Source of the DNA: Geoalkalibacter ferrihydriticus DSM 17813
GTDB lineage: Bacteria; Desulfobacterota; Desulfuromonadia; Desulfuromonadales; Geoalkalibacteraceae
Reading direction: 5' to 3'
Length of the DNA stretch: 64,000 nt
NCBI RefSeq assembly: GCF_000820505.1
Contig: NZ_JWJD01000001.1
Span: 1 to 64,000, forward strand
Position numbers and translations under genes: made by a program
Shown here: piece by piece, positions 27,035 to 35,259 of the stretch
Layout: each line of letters opens with the position of its first letter
How positions within the stretch are numbered: the stretch's first letter is position 1
Notes under the pieces: generated by a model
Database searches by the model: none
Seen by the model: the letters and a program-made list of their open reading frames with translations, nothing else
Told to the model about the DNA's origin: nothing

Positions 27035-27877
27035 ATGATTACGAAAACGATCAGTCAGGAAGAATTCTTGAAATTCAGGGAGTTCTTCTATCGTAAGACC
27101 GGCATCCAGTTTGAGGATTCAAAACGCTACTTCGTGGACAAGCGCCTGATCGAGCGAATCGAGGAAACGGATTCCGGCAATTTCCGCAATTATTTCATCA
27201 CCCTGCGCTTTGAGGCGACCGGTGAGGAGTTTCAGAAGCTGACCAACCTGATGACGGTCAACGAGACCTATTTTTTTCGGGAGGAATACCAGTTCAAGTG
27301 TCTGGTGAACTCCATACTTCCGGAGATAACGGCAATCAAGAAAAACAAAGGACCGGTTCGAATCTGGTCGGTACCCTCTTCGTCAGGGGAAGAGCCGTAC
27401 TCCATCGCCATGTATTTATTGGAATACTGGTCCGGCATCAACCAGTGGGATGTCGAGATCATCTCGTCTGATATCGATACCAGCATCATTGCTCAGGCGC
27501 GTCGCGGATATTTTTCAGACCGTTCGGTAAAGACGCTTCCAAAGAAGCTGCTTGAAAAATATTTCCGTCACAGTGGTGACGGGTTTCAAATAAGCGAGGA
27601 CTTAAGGCAGTCAGTTGAATTCACCAAGGTCAATCTGATGAAACCGTCCGATGTGCGCGGTTACCGGGGTTTTGATGTGATCTTCTGCCGCAATCTGTTG
27701 ATCTATTTTGATGATCTGTCACGTCGTCAGGCAGCTGATACTTTCTTCGACGCCTTAGCTCCTGGTGGTTTTCTCTGTCTTGGACATTCGGAATCCATGA
27801 GCCGTATTTCTTCGCTGTATCAGGTCCGCAAATTTTCTGATGCAGTGGTGTACCAAAAACCCATGGAGGTTCAATGA
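27035..27877 (+). CDS. cheR: CheR protein-glutamate methyltransferase
   Basis: The 280-residue protein has an N-terminal helical domain (FREFFYRKTGIQFEDSKRY) followed by the SAM-binding fold. Motifs are TVNETYFFREEYQF, IWSVPSSSGEEPYSIAM (SAM-binding, usually WSAACSTGEEPYSIA; here VPSS replaces AACS), IISSDIDTSII, VEFTKVNLM, FDVIFCRNLLIYF and LCLGHSESMS. It methylates receptor glutamates using SAM. The SAM motif is a mild variant, but the GEEPYS core is kept. The end overlaps the next cheY by four bases. Confidence 0.93.
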   Translation: MITKTISQEEFLKFREFFYRKTGIQFEDSKRYFVDKRLIERIEETDSGNFRNYFITLRFEATGEEFQKLTNLMTVNETYFFREEYQFKCLVNSILPEITAIKKNKGPVRIWSVPSSSGEEPYSIAMYLLEYWSGINQWDVEIISSDIDTSIIAQARRGYFSDRSVKTLPKKLLEKYFRHSGDGFQISEDLRQSVEFTKVNLMKPSDVRGYRGFDVIFCRNLLIYFDDLSRRQAADTFFDALAPGGFLCLGHSESMSRISSLYQVRKFSDAVVYQKPMEVQ

Positions 27878-28245
27878 AACGGATCCTTATCGTTGATGAC
27901 GCTGCTACGATGCGTATGTATTACCGCAGTATTCTTGAAGGATCCGGCTATCAGGTCCATGAAGCGGTAAATGGTATCGAAGCGATGGAGAAGTTTCTAC
28001 AAGAGCCCTTTGACCTGTGCATCGTTGACGTCAACATGCCAAAGCAGGACGGATACAGTTTTTTAAGCGAACTGCGCAGCAGAGATATTTCCCAAGCTCC
28101 GGCACTGATGATCTCTACTGAAGCTGCTGCCAGTGACAGAACACGCGCCTATGCAGCGGGAGCGAATCTCTATCTGGTTAAACCGGTCAAGCCGGATGAG
28201 TTGCTGACCAATTGCCGCCTGTTGCTCGGGGAGGCTAAGCCGTGA
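27874..28245 (+). CDS. cheY: CheY-like single-domain response regulator
   Basis: The 123-residue REC domain has ILIVDDAATMRMYY, CIVDVNMPKQDGYS (phospho-Asp), MISTEA (Thr) and LVKPVKPDEL (Lys-Pro). The ATG overlaps the cheR stop (ATGA) and its own stop overlaps the cheA GTG. The position between cheR and cheA suggests that it receives phosphate directly from this CheA. No flagellar motor genes are present, so the target may be non-flagellar. Confidence 0.93.
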   Translation: MKRILIVDDAATMRMYYRSILEGSGYQVHEAVNGIEAMEKFLQEPFDLCIVDVNMPKQDGYSFLSELRSRDISQAPALMISTEAAASDRTRAYAAGANLYLVKPVKPDELLTNCRLLLGEAKP

Positions 28246-30881
28246 ACCCATTGCTTGAACAATTTATTTCCGAGTCTCGCGAGTCGCTGCAGGGTATCGC
28301 CGAAAAACTGATGCAGCTGGAGAAAGAGCCGAAGAGCAATGTTCTGATGACGGAACTATTCCGCTTTGTCCACACTCTGAAAGGGAACAGCGGCCTCTTC
28401 GACCTGCCTGAATTGACTCGGGTACTGCATGCTGGTGAAGATCTGATGGATGCCGTACGCAACGGCAAGGTGGCCTATTCGCCCAACCTGGCTGACCGGT
28501 TACTCGATGCCATGGACTTTGTCGGTGTGCTCTGCGACGAAATTGAAACCCAAGGTAACACAGATGTCAAACATGTCAAAAATTCCGTCCATCTGGCGGA
28601 GGGCTTGCGTCAGCTGATTGTTGTTAAAATGGTACACGCCGAGGGCGTCAGCGGCACAGTGGCCGAGGTGGTTCCGATTCTGCCCGGAGATGACACTTCT
28701 TCAATCCAGTTGCCGCTGGCAGATCTCCCGGAAGAGACCCGGATGAGAGCATACCGGGCTTCCGTCACAGGTGAACCCCTTTATTGGATTGCCTACAGTC
28801 CGGTTGAAGAGTGTTTTTTCCAGGGCGACGACCCATTTTACCAGGCTCGCCAGACACCGGGAATCCTCTGGGGAGGGATAACGGCACGCACTTCCTGGCC
28901 AACACTTGCCGAGTTGGATCCCTATTGCTGCGTGCTTGATTTCAGCATTCTCAGTAAGGCGCCGTTAGAGGATCTTCAAGAGCATTACCGCTATGTGCCG
29001 GATCAAGTCCAAATCACTCCGGTACCCAGTCAATATTTGATCCTGCCTCATGGTGACCCCAATGGCGGTCCAGTGTATGAAGATTTCGTTGCCGATGCTC
29101 TTGGGCTGTTACAGACCGGTAATTTGGAGGGTTTGATTCGCGCCTCCCGCAGCATGCTGGAGTTGTCGAACCCGGATCTATGGCTTTCTGCCGCTCTACG
29201 CTGGTTGCTGCTGGTGACCGAACTTGAGCCGGACAACGCTGTTGTTTCGCAACAAATAATTATCTCACTGCGTACCCTGACGCCGACTGCGTGGCACGAA
29301 CTGGCACGAGCTGGCGATGGTACATCTGTTCCTGCACCAATCACCAACAGAAAACCGCAAGCTCCGAAATCTGAACCGACTCAACTCAGTCCGGAAGTGA
29401 AAGCAATCATCGTCGCTCAACGTGAAATACTATCAATGCCGGACAATGTCACCTGGGTGGCAGGGCGGATCAAATCTGTAGCAGCCTCTTTGTCCGCGTG
29501 CCTGCAAGCAATAGGTTGGGATGAAATCCTGCCAGGATTGGAAGCTGAGCTGCAAACGGCTCTCGCTCAGGGTTCTTCGGCTCCTCTCTTACTCTGGTTG
29601 AATAGTCAGTTTAAACATGAGCTCCCGGCAGGCAAGTCAGCTGACATCGAACAGCAAACTGACCCTGACATTAAATATGGACGACGTTCGGATGATGCCT
29701 TTGTCGGGCCAAAAAGCATCAAGGTTGATCAGACCAAGATCGATCGTCTTATGAGCCTGATTGGCGAAATGGTGGTAGCAAAGAACGCCTTGCCGTATCT
29801 GGCTGGACGTGCTGAGACCGTATTTGGGGTGCGGGATCTTTCCCGCGAGATCAAGTCTCAGTATGCAGTCATCAATCGCATCGCCGAGGAAATGCAGGAC
29901 TCCATCATGCAGGTACGCATGATGCCGGTTTCTTTTGTGTTTCAGCGTTTTCCCCGTCTGGTTCGGGATACGGCCAACAAGCTGGGAAAAGAAGTCAACC
30001 TGATCCTTGAAGGTGAGGAGACTGAAGCCGACAAGAATGTTATTGAATCTCTTGGTGATCCCCTGATGCACATCGTCAGGAACAGTCTGGATCATGGCAT
30101 CGAAATGCCGGAAATGCGCCGATCACTCGGCAAGCCTGCTGCAGGCACCATCCTTATCCGTGCTACCCAGGAAGCGGGCCGGGTAGATATTGAAATACGT
30201 GACGATGGCAAGGGTATTGATCCGGACGTCATCAAGCGAATGGCGTATGAAAAAGGGATTATTGACAGTGAACAGTTGGAACGGATTTCAGATCAAGATG
30301 CGGTAAACCTGGTTTTTGCCGCCGGATTTTCAACGGCTGAGGCTGTTTCCGATCTCTCCGGTCGTGGCGTCGGGATGGACGTGGTCAGGACCGCGATCGA
30401 GAAAGTTAACGGCACCATCAACCTGGAGAGTGAAAAGGGGAAAGGAACACGAATCCGCCTTTCCTTACCGCTTTCCATGGCGGTCACCAACGTCATGATC
30501 GTTGAATCAAATAATCAGATTTTTGGCGTTCCGATGGGAATTGTTGTTGAAACGGTGCGGATATCGAAGGCTGATATTCGAACGATTAAGAAGACTCAGG
30601 CGACGGTACTGCGTGGCCGAATTATACCGCTCAAATCACTTAACTTGTTACTAGGGCAGCATGTTCCTCCCAAGGCCAACGATGAGGATGAACTCGCCGT
30701 ATTGATCGTTAGTCTGGGAGGTGAATCTGTCGGAATTTTTGTCGATGACTTCCGTGAAACGGTGGACATCATTCTCAAACCTATGACGGGTGTATTGGCC
30801 GGGATAACAGCTTACAGCGGCTCCGCTTTACTGGGAGACGGTTCAGTGCTGATGGTGCTGGATATGAAGGAGATAATCTGA
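28242..30881 (+). CDS. cheA: CheA chemosensory histidine kinase with an unusual middle region
   Basis: Start is GTG 28242, overlapping the cheY stop. The protein has 879 residues. HPt (P1) occupies about 1-110, with the phospho-His at H44 in FVHTLKGNSG. A long region (about 130-470) lacks a classical P2 domain but contains conserved-looking blocks such as WIAYSPVEECFFQGDDPFYQ and GILWG. Then come dimerisation P3 (KIDRLMSLIGEMVVAKNALP), catalytic P4 (HIVRNSLDHGIE N box, RDDGKGID G1, GRGVGMDVVR G2) and CheW-like P5 (MIVESNNQIFGVPMG, RGRIIPLKSLNLLLG). All kinase motifs are intact. The middle region is the non-standard part and may bind the partner regulators. Confidence 0.94.
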   Translation: MNPLLEQFISESRESLQGIAEKLMQLEKEPKSNVLMTELFRFVHTLKGNSGLFDLPELTRVLHAGEDLMDAVRNGKVAYSPNLADRLLDAMDFVGVLCDEIETQGNTDVKHVKNSVHLAEGLRQLIVVKMVHAEGVSGTVAEVVPILPGDDTSSIQLPLADLPEETRMRAYRASVTGEPLYWIAYSPVEECFFQGDDPFYQARQTPGILWGGITARTSWPTLAELDPYCCVLDFSILSKAPLEDLQEHYRYVPDQVQITPVPSQYLILPHGDPNGGPVYEDFVADALGLLQTGNLEGLIRASRSMLELSNPDLWLSAALRWLLLVTELEPDNAVVSQQIIISLRTLTPTAWHELARAGDGTSVPAPITNRKPQAPKSEPTQLSPEVKAIIVAQREILSMPDNVTWVAGRIKSVAASLSACLQAIGWDEILPGLEAELQTALAQGSSAPLLLWLNSQFKHELPAGKSADIEQQTDPDIKYGRRSDDAFVGPKSIKVDQTKIDRLMSLIGEMVVAKNALPYLAGRAETVFGVRDLSREIKSQYAVINRIAEEMQDSIMQVRMMPVSFVFQRFPRLVRDTANKLGKEVNLILEGEETEADKNVIESLGDPLMHIVRNSLDHGIEMPEMRRSLGKPAAGTILIRATQEAGRVDIEIRDDGKGIDPDVIKRMAYEKGIIDSEQLERISDQDAVNLVFAAGFSTAEAVSDLSGRGVGMDVVRTAIEKVNGTINLESEKGKGTRIRLSLPLSMAVTNVMIVESNNQIFGVPMGIVVETVRISKADIRTIKKTQATVLRGRIIPLKSLNLLLGQHVPPKANDEDELAVLIVSLGGESVGIFVDDFRETVDIILKPMTGVLAGITAYSGSALLGDGSVLMVLDMKEII

Positions 30882-31120
30882 TGCCGATAACGTTCAAGAA
30901 AGACCGTGCGATTTTCAGTGAAGTCGCCGGAGGAGACGATGCGGAGAGCCTTCTGGAATGGCTGCAAAAGTACCCGAAGGGGAAAATCGACCTTAGCGCA
31001 TGCACTCACCTGCAACCAGCGAATCTGCAGGTGCTGATGGCTGCAAAATGTTCCATTGTAGCCAGACCGAAGGACGAGCATCTGGCCGCGTGGATAAATA
31101 CCGCACTGAAAACAAACTAG
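30881..31120 (+). CDS. Small STAS-like protein of the chemosensory operon
   Basis: The 79-residue product starts one base inside the cheA stop (TGATG). The sequence (MPITFKKDRAIFSEVAGGDD, AESLLEWLQKYPKGKIDLSA and HLQPANLQVLMAAKC) fits a short beta-alpha fold. The IDLSAC-thLq-aNLQVL segment resembles the STAS core 'iDlsgv..iDsaglqlLlaa'. The phosphorylatable Ser of anti-sigma antagonists is not evident. STAS-like proteins of this size accompany some alternative-function chemosensory clusters; their role is unresolved. Confidence 0.65.
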   Translation: MPITFKKDRAIFSEVAGGDDAESLLEWLQKYPKGKIDLSACTHLQPANLQVLMAAKCSIVARPKDEHLAAWINTALKTN

Positions 31121-31131
31121 GGAGCGACAGC

Positions 31132-31506
31132 ATGGCAAAGACCATTATGGTGGTTGATGATTCGGCAACAATGAGGTTGAGCCTCAAGTCAGGCCTGGAA
31201 TTGAGCGGATTTAAGGTTGAATGCGCGGGTGATGGCGTTCTGGCCCTGAATCAACTCAGGGGCGGCGTCAAGCCCGATCTGATTATTACCGATATTAACA
31301 TGCCAAATATGGGCGGACTGGAGTTCATCAAGAACCTCCGCACCCTTCCCGGGTTTCGTTTTATTCCGGTGTTGGCGCTCACAACCGAGAGTCAACAGGA
31401 GAAGAAGAATGAGGCAAAAAAATTCGGAGCAACCGGCTGGCTGGTAAAACCTGTGACCGGTCCTGATTTGGTCAAGGTCATCAGACAGGTCCTGCCAGGA
31501 GCATAA
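31132..31506 (+). CDS. cheY: CheY-like response regulator, second copy
   Basis: The start at 31132 follows AGGGAGCG. The 124-residue REC domain contains IMVVDDSATMRLSL, LIITDINMPNMGGLEFIK (phospho-Asp), LALTTES (Thr) and WLVKPVTGPDL (Lys). It is closer to standard CheY than the first one. Two single-domain REC proteins in one operon allow a phosphate sink or a second output. Three bases separate it from the membrane receptor gene. Confidence 0.94.
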   Translation: MAKTIMVVDDSATMRLSLKSGLELSGFKVECAGDGVLALNQLRGGVKPDLIITDINMPNMGGLEFIKNLRTLPGFRFIPVLALTTESQQEKKNEAKKFGATGWLVKPVTGPDLVKVIRQVLPGA

Positions 31507-31509
31507 TCC

Positions 31510-32787
31510 ATGAAAATAGACACAAACCTTCCCGGCAAGATTTTAGATTTCCCTACGGGACTTTTGAGAATGTTCGCGACCTTGCTGTGCGGCATGACAA
31601 TTGTTTCCGTATGTGCCTATTTTGTGCATCCCTGGGTTATCAGATTGAGTCCGTTGTCAAATGCATTTGATGTCGCGCTTACTGGAGCGCTGGCATCTAT
31701 TGCGACATTTACGCTGGTTGCACTTATATACAGAAAAAAACTTACGATCATCAATCAAGATACTCATTGTAAACACAACCACTGTTCGGCTCAGCATCTT
31801 CTTATTAGAGAGAACTATATCCAGACCGTCTCAGATCTCAGCCAATATAATGCTGTGCTTGGAGGTCAATTAAGGGAAACGATCGGCCAGACCGAAACGG
31901 CGGTGATGGGAGTGGTTGGAAGGATGGTGATTATTCATGAACACAGCAGTTCTCAGGTTGACCGGATCGGTTCATCTTCCCAAAAAAGCAGTGAATTGAT
32001 AACGGTTACTCAGGAACAGGTCCGTAAAAATCAACAAGTTATTCAAGCATTAAATACCTTCTCTGATAGTCAGACTGATCAATTAAGAGATAATCTTTTT
32101 CGAATTCAAAAGTTGTCAGATGAGATGGAGTTGATGCAACCGATGGTGAAAGAAATTGCGAAAATTGCCGATAACACCAATCTCTTGGCGATTAACGCGT
32201 CAGTTGAAGCTGCCCGGGCCGGAAATGCAGGCAAGGGTTTCGCGGTCGTGGCCAATGAAGTGCGCAGGCTCTCTAATCAGTCCAACAAAGTGGCGAAAGA
32301 GATTGCCGAAAGAATCACTCGTGTGACCGGACAGGCACAGATTGAGACCGAAAATGCCAGGCGGTCAATTGCCAATAATGAAGATTCACAAAAATTTACA
32401 GCTCTGGCAGGCAATTTGTCTGACATTGAAGGACGATTTAAAAACGCATCGGTTCACCTTGAAGAAATGATCAAAGGTATTGATGAAGCCAACCGGTTAA
32501 TCGTCGAAGAGGTGTCGATTGTGTTGGGCGAAATACAGTTTCAGGATGTTCTTCGACAACGTTTGGAGAATGTCAACAATGGCCTTGAATGTCAGAGTGA
32601 ATTTGCCGGGCAGACTCGGCTATGGCTGGAAGGGAATGCAGAATTTCCCGCCAAAAGATTGAATGATCATCTCACCGAGTTGAAGAGTAGGTATGTCATG
32701 CAGGAACAGCAGACAACCCACAATGCGATTTTGGGGGGACAAGCAGATGCGGAGTGCGGCTCCAATCAAAAAATCGAGCTTTTCTGA
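31510..32787 (+). CDS. Membrane-bound methyl-accepting chemotaxis protein
   Basis: The 425-residue protein has two hydrophobic helices near the N-terminus (about residues 18-40 [19 protein letters not shown] and 52-75 [20 protein letters not shown]) with almost no periplasmic loop. A cytoplasmic signalling domain follows (about 200-330) with [20 protein letters not shown] and [19 protein letters not shown], an intact tip. No HAMP or ligand domain is seen, so it may sense membrane or cytoplasmic state. A CxxHxHC-like cluster ([11 protein letters not shown], about residue 85-95) just after the second helix could bind metal. The end overlaps the ParA-like gene by one base. Confidence 0.88.
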   Translation: MKIDTNLPGKILDFPTGLLRMFATLLCGMTIVSVCAYFVHPWVIRLSPLSNAFDVALTGALASIATFTLVALIYRKKLTIINQDTHCKHNHCSAQHLLIRENYIQTVSDLSQYNAVLGGQLRETIGQTETAVMGVVGRMVIIHEHSSSQVDRIGSSSQKSSELITVTQEQVRKNQQVIQALNTFSDSQTDQLRDNLFRIQKLSDEMELMQPMVKEIAKIADNTNLLAINASVEAARAGNAGKGFAVVANEVRRLSNQSNKVAKEIAERITRVTGQAQIETENARRSIANNEDSQKFTALAGNLSDIEGRFKNASVHLEEMIKGIDEANRLIVEEVSIVLGEIQFQDVLRQRLENVNNGLECQSEFAGQTRLWLEGNAEFPAKRLNDHLTELKSRYVMQEQQTTHNAILGGQADAECGSNQKIELF

Positions 32788-33590
32788 TGAATGGGCCAGC
32801 CGAAATTATCGTCGTGACCAACCGGAAAGGCGGCACCGGGAAAACAACGACATCGGTTAATCTTGCAGCGGAATTCGCGGCACAAGGCCAACCCGTATTG
32901 TTGATTGATATGGACACCCAGGGACATTGTGCGGTAGGCGTCGATGTTACCAAACCAAAGGATTCACCAACCGTTCACAACTTGTTCCTATCGGATGATT
33001 TCCTTCTTGCCGAGGCTGTGTGTCCGACCGCCTGGCCCAATCTTCATCTCATTCCCGCCAATCCGTTATTTGAACACGGTTCCGGTGATGGAGATCAGAC
33101 ACGCCTTGCCAGGGCCCTGCACGATGAAGGACTGACGAAACAGTATGATCTGATCATCATAGACACCCCTCCGTCGTTTGACGGCCTCCTGATGAACGCC
33201 CTCTGTGCAGCCAGAAGCGTATTGATCCCTTTCGTGCCCCACCATCTGTCCGGAGAAGGGATCCGCAATCTGGCCCGGATCCTTTTCAGGGTAGCATCAG
33301 GACCGAATCCTGATCTGAAACTGCTGGGCCTTCTTCCGATCATGCTTGACCGGCGTATTGGTCAACACCGAAACGTCACGGATGGGGCAGCCCTTCAGTT
33401 CGGGCAGGGAAGAATGCTTTCCGGAATCCGCACCGATATCAAGCTGGCTGAATCCTTTGCTCATCGTCAACCAGTTCGTTCCTATATGCCTAATTGCAGA
33501 GGCACCGAAGATTATGCCATGGTAGCCCGTGAAATTGGTGAACGGTTGAAATCGCGTTACGAACTCCACTCAACTAAGCAAACTACGTGA
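32787..33590 (+). CDS. ParA/Soj-like ATPase of the chemosensory operon
   Basis: The ATG overlaps the receptor stop (TGATG). The 267-residue protein has a deviant Walker A with both lysines (VTNRKGGTGKTTTSVNLA), switch I/Walker A' (LIDMDTQGHCAVG), Walker B (IIIDTPPSFDGLL) and a C-terminal helix. It is a chromosome-partition-type ATPase without an N-terminal HTH. Within che operons such proteins (ParC, PpfA) place and segregate chemosensory arrays, PpfA for cytoplasmic clusters. This fits the soluble receptor at the operon's head. The four-base overlap with the next gene indicates translational coupling. Confidence 0.9.
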   Translation: MNGPAEIIVVTNRKGGTGKTTTSVNLAAEFAAQGQPVLLIDMDTQGHCAVGVDVTKPKDSPTVHNLFLSDDFLLAEAVCPTAWPNLHLIPANPLFEHGSGDGDQTRLARALHDEGLTKQYDLIIIDTPPSFDGLLMNALCAARSVLIPFVPHHLSGEGIRNLARILFRVASGPNPDLKLLGLLPIMLDRRIGQHRNVTDGAALQFGQGRMLSGIRTDIKLAESFAHRQPVRSYMPNCRGTEDYAMVAREIGERLKSRYELHSTKQTT

Positions 33591-34735
33591 GCTCCTGTAT
33601 GAATACTTTAGCCGAGTTCGTACCTGAAACACAAAATGCACGGATTGTTATTGTGGACGATGATCCGGACTGTCTTAATTTTTTAAAACTTAGGTTGTTG
33701 GACTGCGGACACGAAGTTTTTTCGTTCACCAATGGTGCGGATGCTCTGGATGCTGTTGTCAGGGAACCGATCGATATTATTCTGCTGGATATCTCCATGC
33801 CGGAAGTGGATGGTATCCCGGTGTGTGATAGGATCAAACAAAATCCCAAACTCAACGGTATACCCGTCATTTTTTTGAGCGGCCAGGGCACCCCCGAAAA
33901 CATAATGCGCGGATTCCGTTCCGGTGGGGTGGACTTCATCACGAAACCGTTTCAACTTGAAGAGGTGCTGGCCAGGGTCAGCGCTCACATCAGTCGGGGA
34001 CGGGCAGAGGCACTGCTTCGGCAGAAGAATGATTTTCTTGAACGGATCGTCTTGGAACGTACCACCGAATTGCAAAAAGACATTGAAGAACGCCAACGTG
34101 TTGAGGCGATCCTCGCTCAGCAGATCAGGGATAATGGGGAGGCGTTCAGCTACACAATCTATGCTCTTGCAAGGGCGGCAGAAGCGAATGACGAAGACAC
34201 CGGTAACCACGTACTCAGGGTTGGAGAATTCTCCGCAATCATTGCGTCTCAGCTTGGGCTTGACGACACCTTTGTTCAAGACATACATCTCCAGGCAATA
34301 CTGCACGACGTAGGGAAAATACATTCTCATCCGGATATATTTAAAAAACCCGGAAAATTAACGGATGAGGAGTTCACGAAAATGAAGGAACATACGTATT
34401 CCGGAACAATGATTATCGGCACCAACGAAAAGCTGAGAGTCGGGCGCAATATTGCACTCACGCACCATGAAAAATGGGATGGCAGCGGCTATCCCCGCGG
34501 ACTTGTCGGCGAGCAGATACCGATTGAGGGGAGAATTACGGCTATTGCTGATATCTACGACGCACTCAGGAGCGCACGCTCTTACAAGGCACCATTTGAC
34601 CATGTTACAGCTTACAAGATCATTACGGAAGGAGACGGCCGGACCATGCCTGAACATTTTGATCCTGCGGTCTTGCAAGCCTTCAGGGAAACCGGTGACC
34701 AGTTCGAGGAAACATACGAAAGATTAAAAGGATAA
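33587..34735 (+). CDS. REC-HD-GYP response regulator (c-di-GMP phosphodiesterase)
   Basis: The first start is GTG 33587, overlapping the ParA stop; an ATG 12 bases later is also possible. The product of about 382 residues has REC (IVIVDDDPDCLNFL, IILLDISMPEVDG, FITKPFQ), a coiled coil (about 140-180) and an HD-GYP domain. The latter shows EDTGNHVLRVGEFS, AILHDVGKIHSHPDIF, MKEHTYSGTMI, LTHHEKWDGSGYPRGL and AIADIYDALRSARSYK. Metal-binding His/Asp residues and the GYP loop are intact. It should hydrolyse c-di-GMP to GMP or pGpG under CheA control, making c-di-GMP a likely output of the array. Confidence 0.93.
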   Translation: MSSCMNTLAEFVPETQNARIVIVDDDPDCLNFLKLRLLDCGHEVFSFTNGADALDAVVREPIDIILLDISMPEVDGIPVCDRIKQNPKLNGIPVIFLSGQGTPENIMRGFRSGGVDFITKPFQLEEVLARVSAHISRGRAEALLRQKNDFLERIVLERTTELQKDIEERQRVEAILAQQIRDNGEAFSYTIYALARAAEANDEDTGNHVLRVGEFSAIIASQLGLDDTFVQDIHLQAILHDVGKIHSHPDIFKKPGKLTDEEFTKMKEHTYSGTMIIGTNEKLRVGRNIALTHHEKWDGSGYPRGLVGEQIPIEGRITAIADIYDALRSARSYKAPFDHVTAYKIITEGDGRTMPEHFDPAVLQAFRETGDQFEETYERLKG

Positions 34736-34781
34736 GGCAAAATAGTTAGCTTAATAACATATGTAGAGAGAGGTAGAATTT

Positions 34782-35180
34782 ATGAAGTGTTTAATAGTTG
34801 AAGATGATCATCCTTCTAGCCTGATAATGGGGAAAATGATATCCAGATACGGCTCCTTTGATGCCGTTGTTAACGGCACTGAGGCGATTGAGCGGTTCCG
34901 GATTGCCCATGAGTCCGGCAGCCCCTATGACCTGATTTTAATGGACATAATGATGCCTGAAACCGATGGCTTGCGGTCCGCGCTGGCGATCAGGGAAATT
35001 GAAGCACACAGAAACATCTCTTTGACGGACAGGGTAAAGGTCATCATGACGACTGCACTGGATGACCCTCGCACGGTCATGAAAGCATTATACGAGTCAG
35101 ATGCCAATTCGTATCTTGTCAAACCTATCAGATTGCAGAAACTTGAGGATGAATTGCGGGCGCTAAATCTTATTTCTTAA
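34782..35180 (+). CDS. Stand-alone REC-domain response regulator
   Basis: The 132-residue protein has CLIVEDDHPSSLIM (acidic pair), LILMDIMMPETDGLRSA (phospho-Asp), VIMTTALDDPR (Thr) and YLVKPIRLQKLED (Lys). The long insert around SPYDL/EIEAHRNIS is typical of REC proteins linked to PilZ or HD-GYP outputs. AGAGAGG precedes the ATG. It follows the HD-GYP gene by 46 bases, so it is the last gene of the che operon or a sub-operon with the haem-oxygenase-like gene. Confidence 0.9.
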   Translation: MKCLIVEDDHPSSLIMGKMISRYGSFDAVVNGTEAIERFRIAHESGSPYDLILMDIMMPETDGLRSALAIREIEAHRNISLTDRVKVIMTTALDDPRTVMKALYESDANSYLVKPIRLQKLEDELRALNLIS

Positions 35181-35259
35181 AATCACTATTGATTTCGCCC
35201 CGTAATGTTTTATATTTGGTCTAATTTAAGCAAATCTTTGCAAAACTAGGTGGTTAGCC

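Noticed and set aside
21760-35180. Flagellar chemotaxis operon
   Set aside because: No fli, flh, mot or cheZ/cheC/cheD genes occur in or near it.
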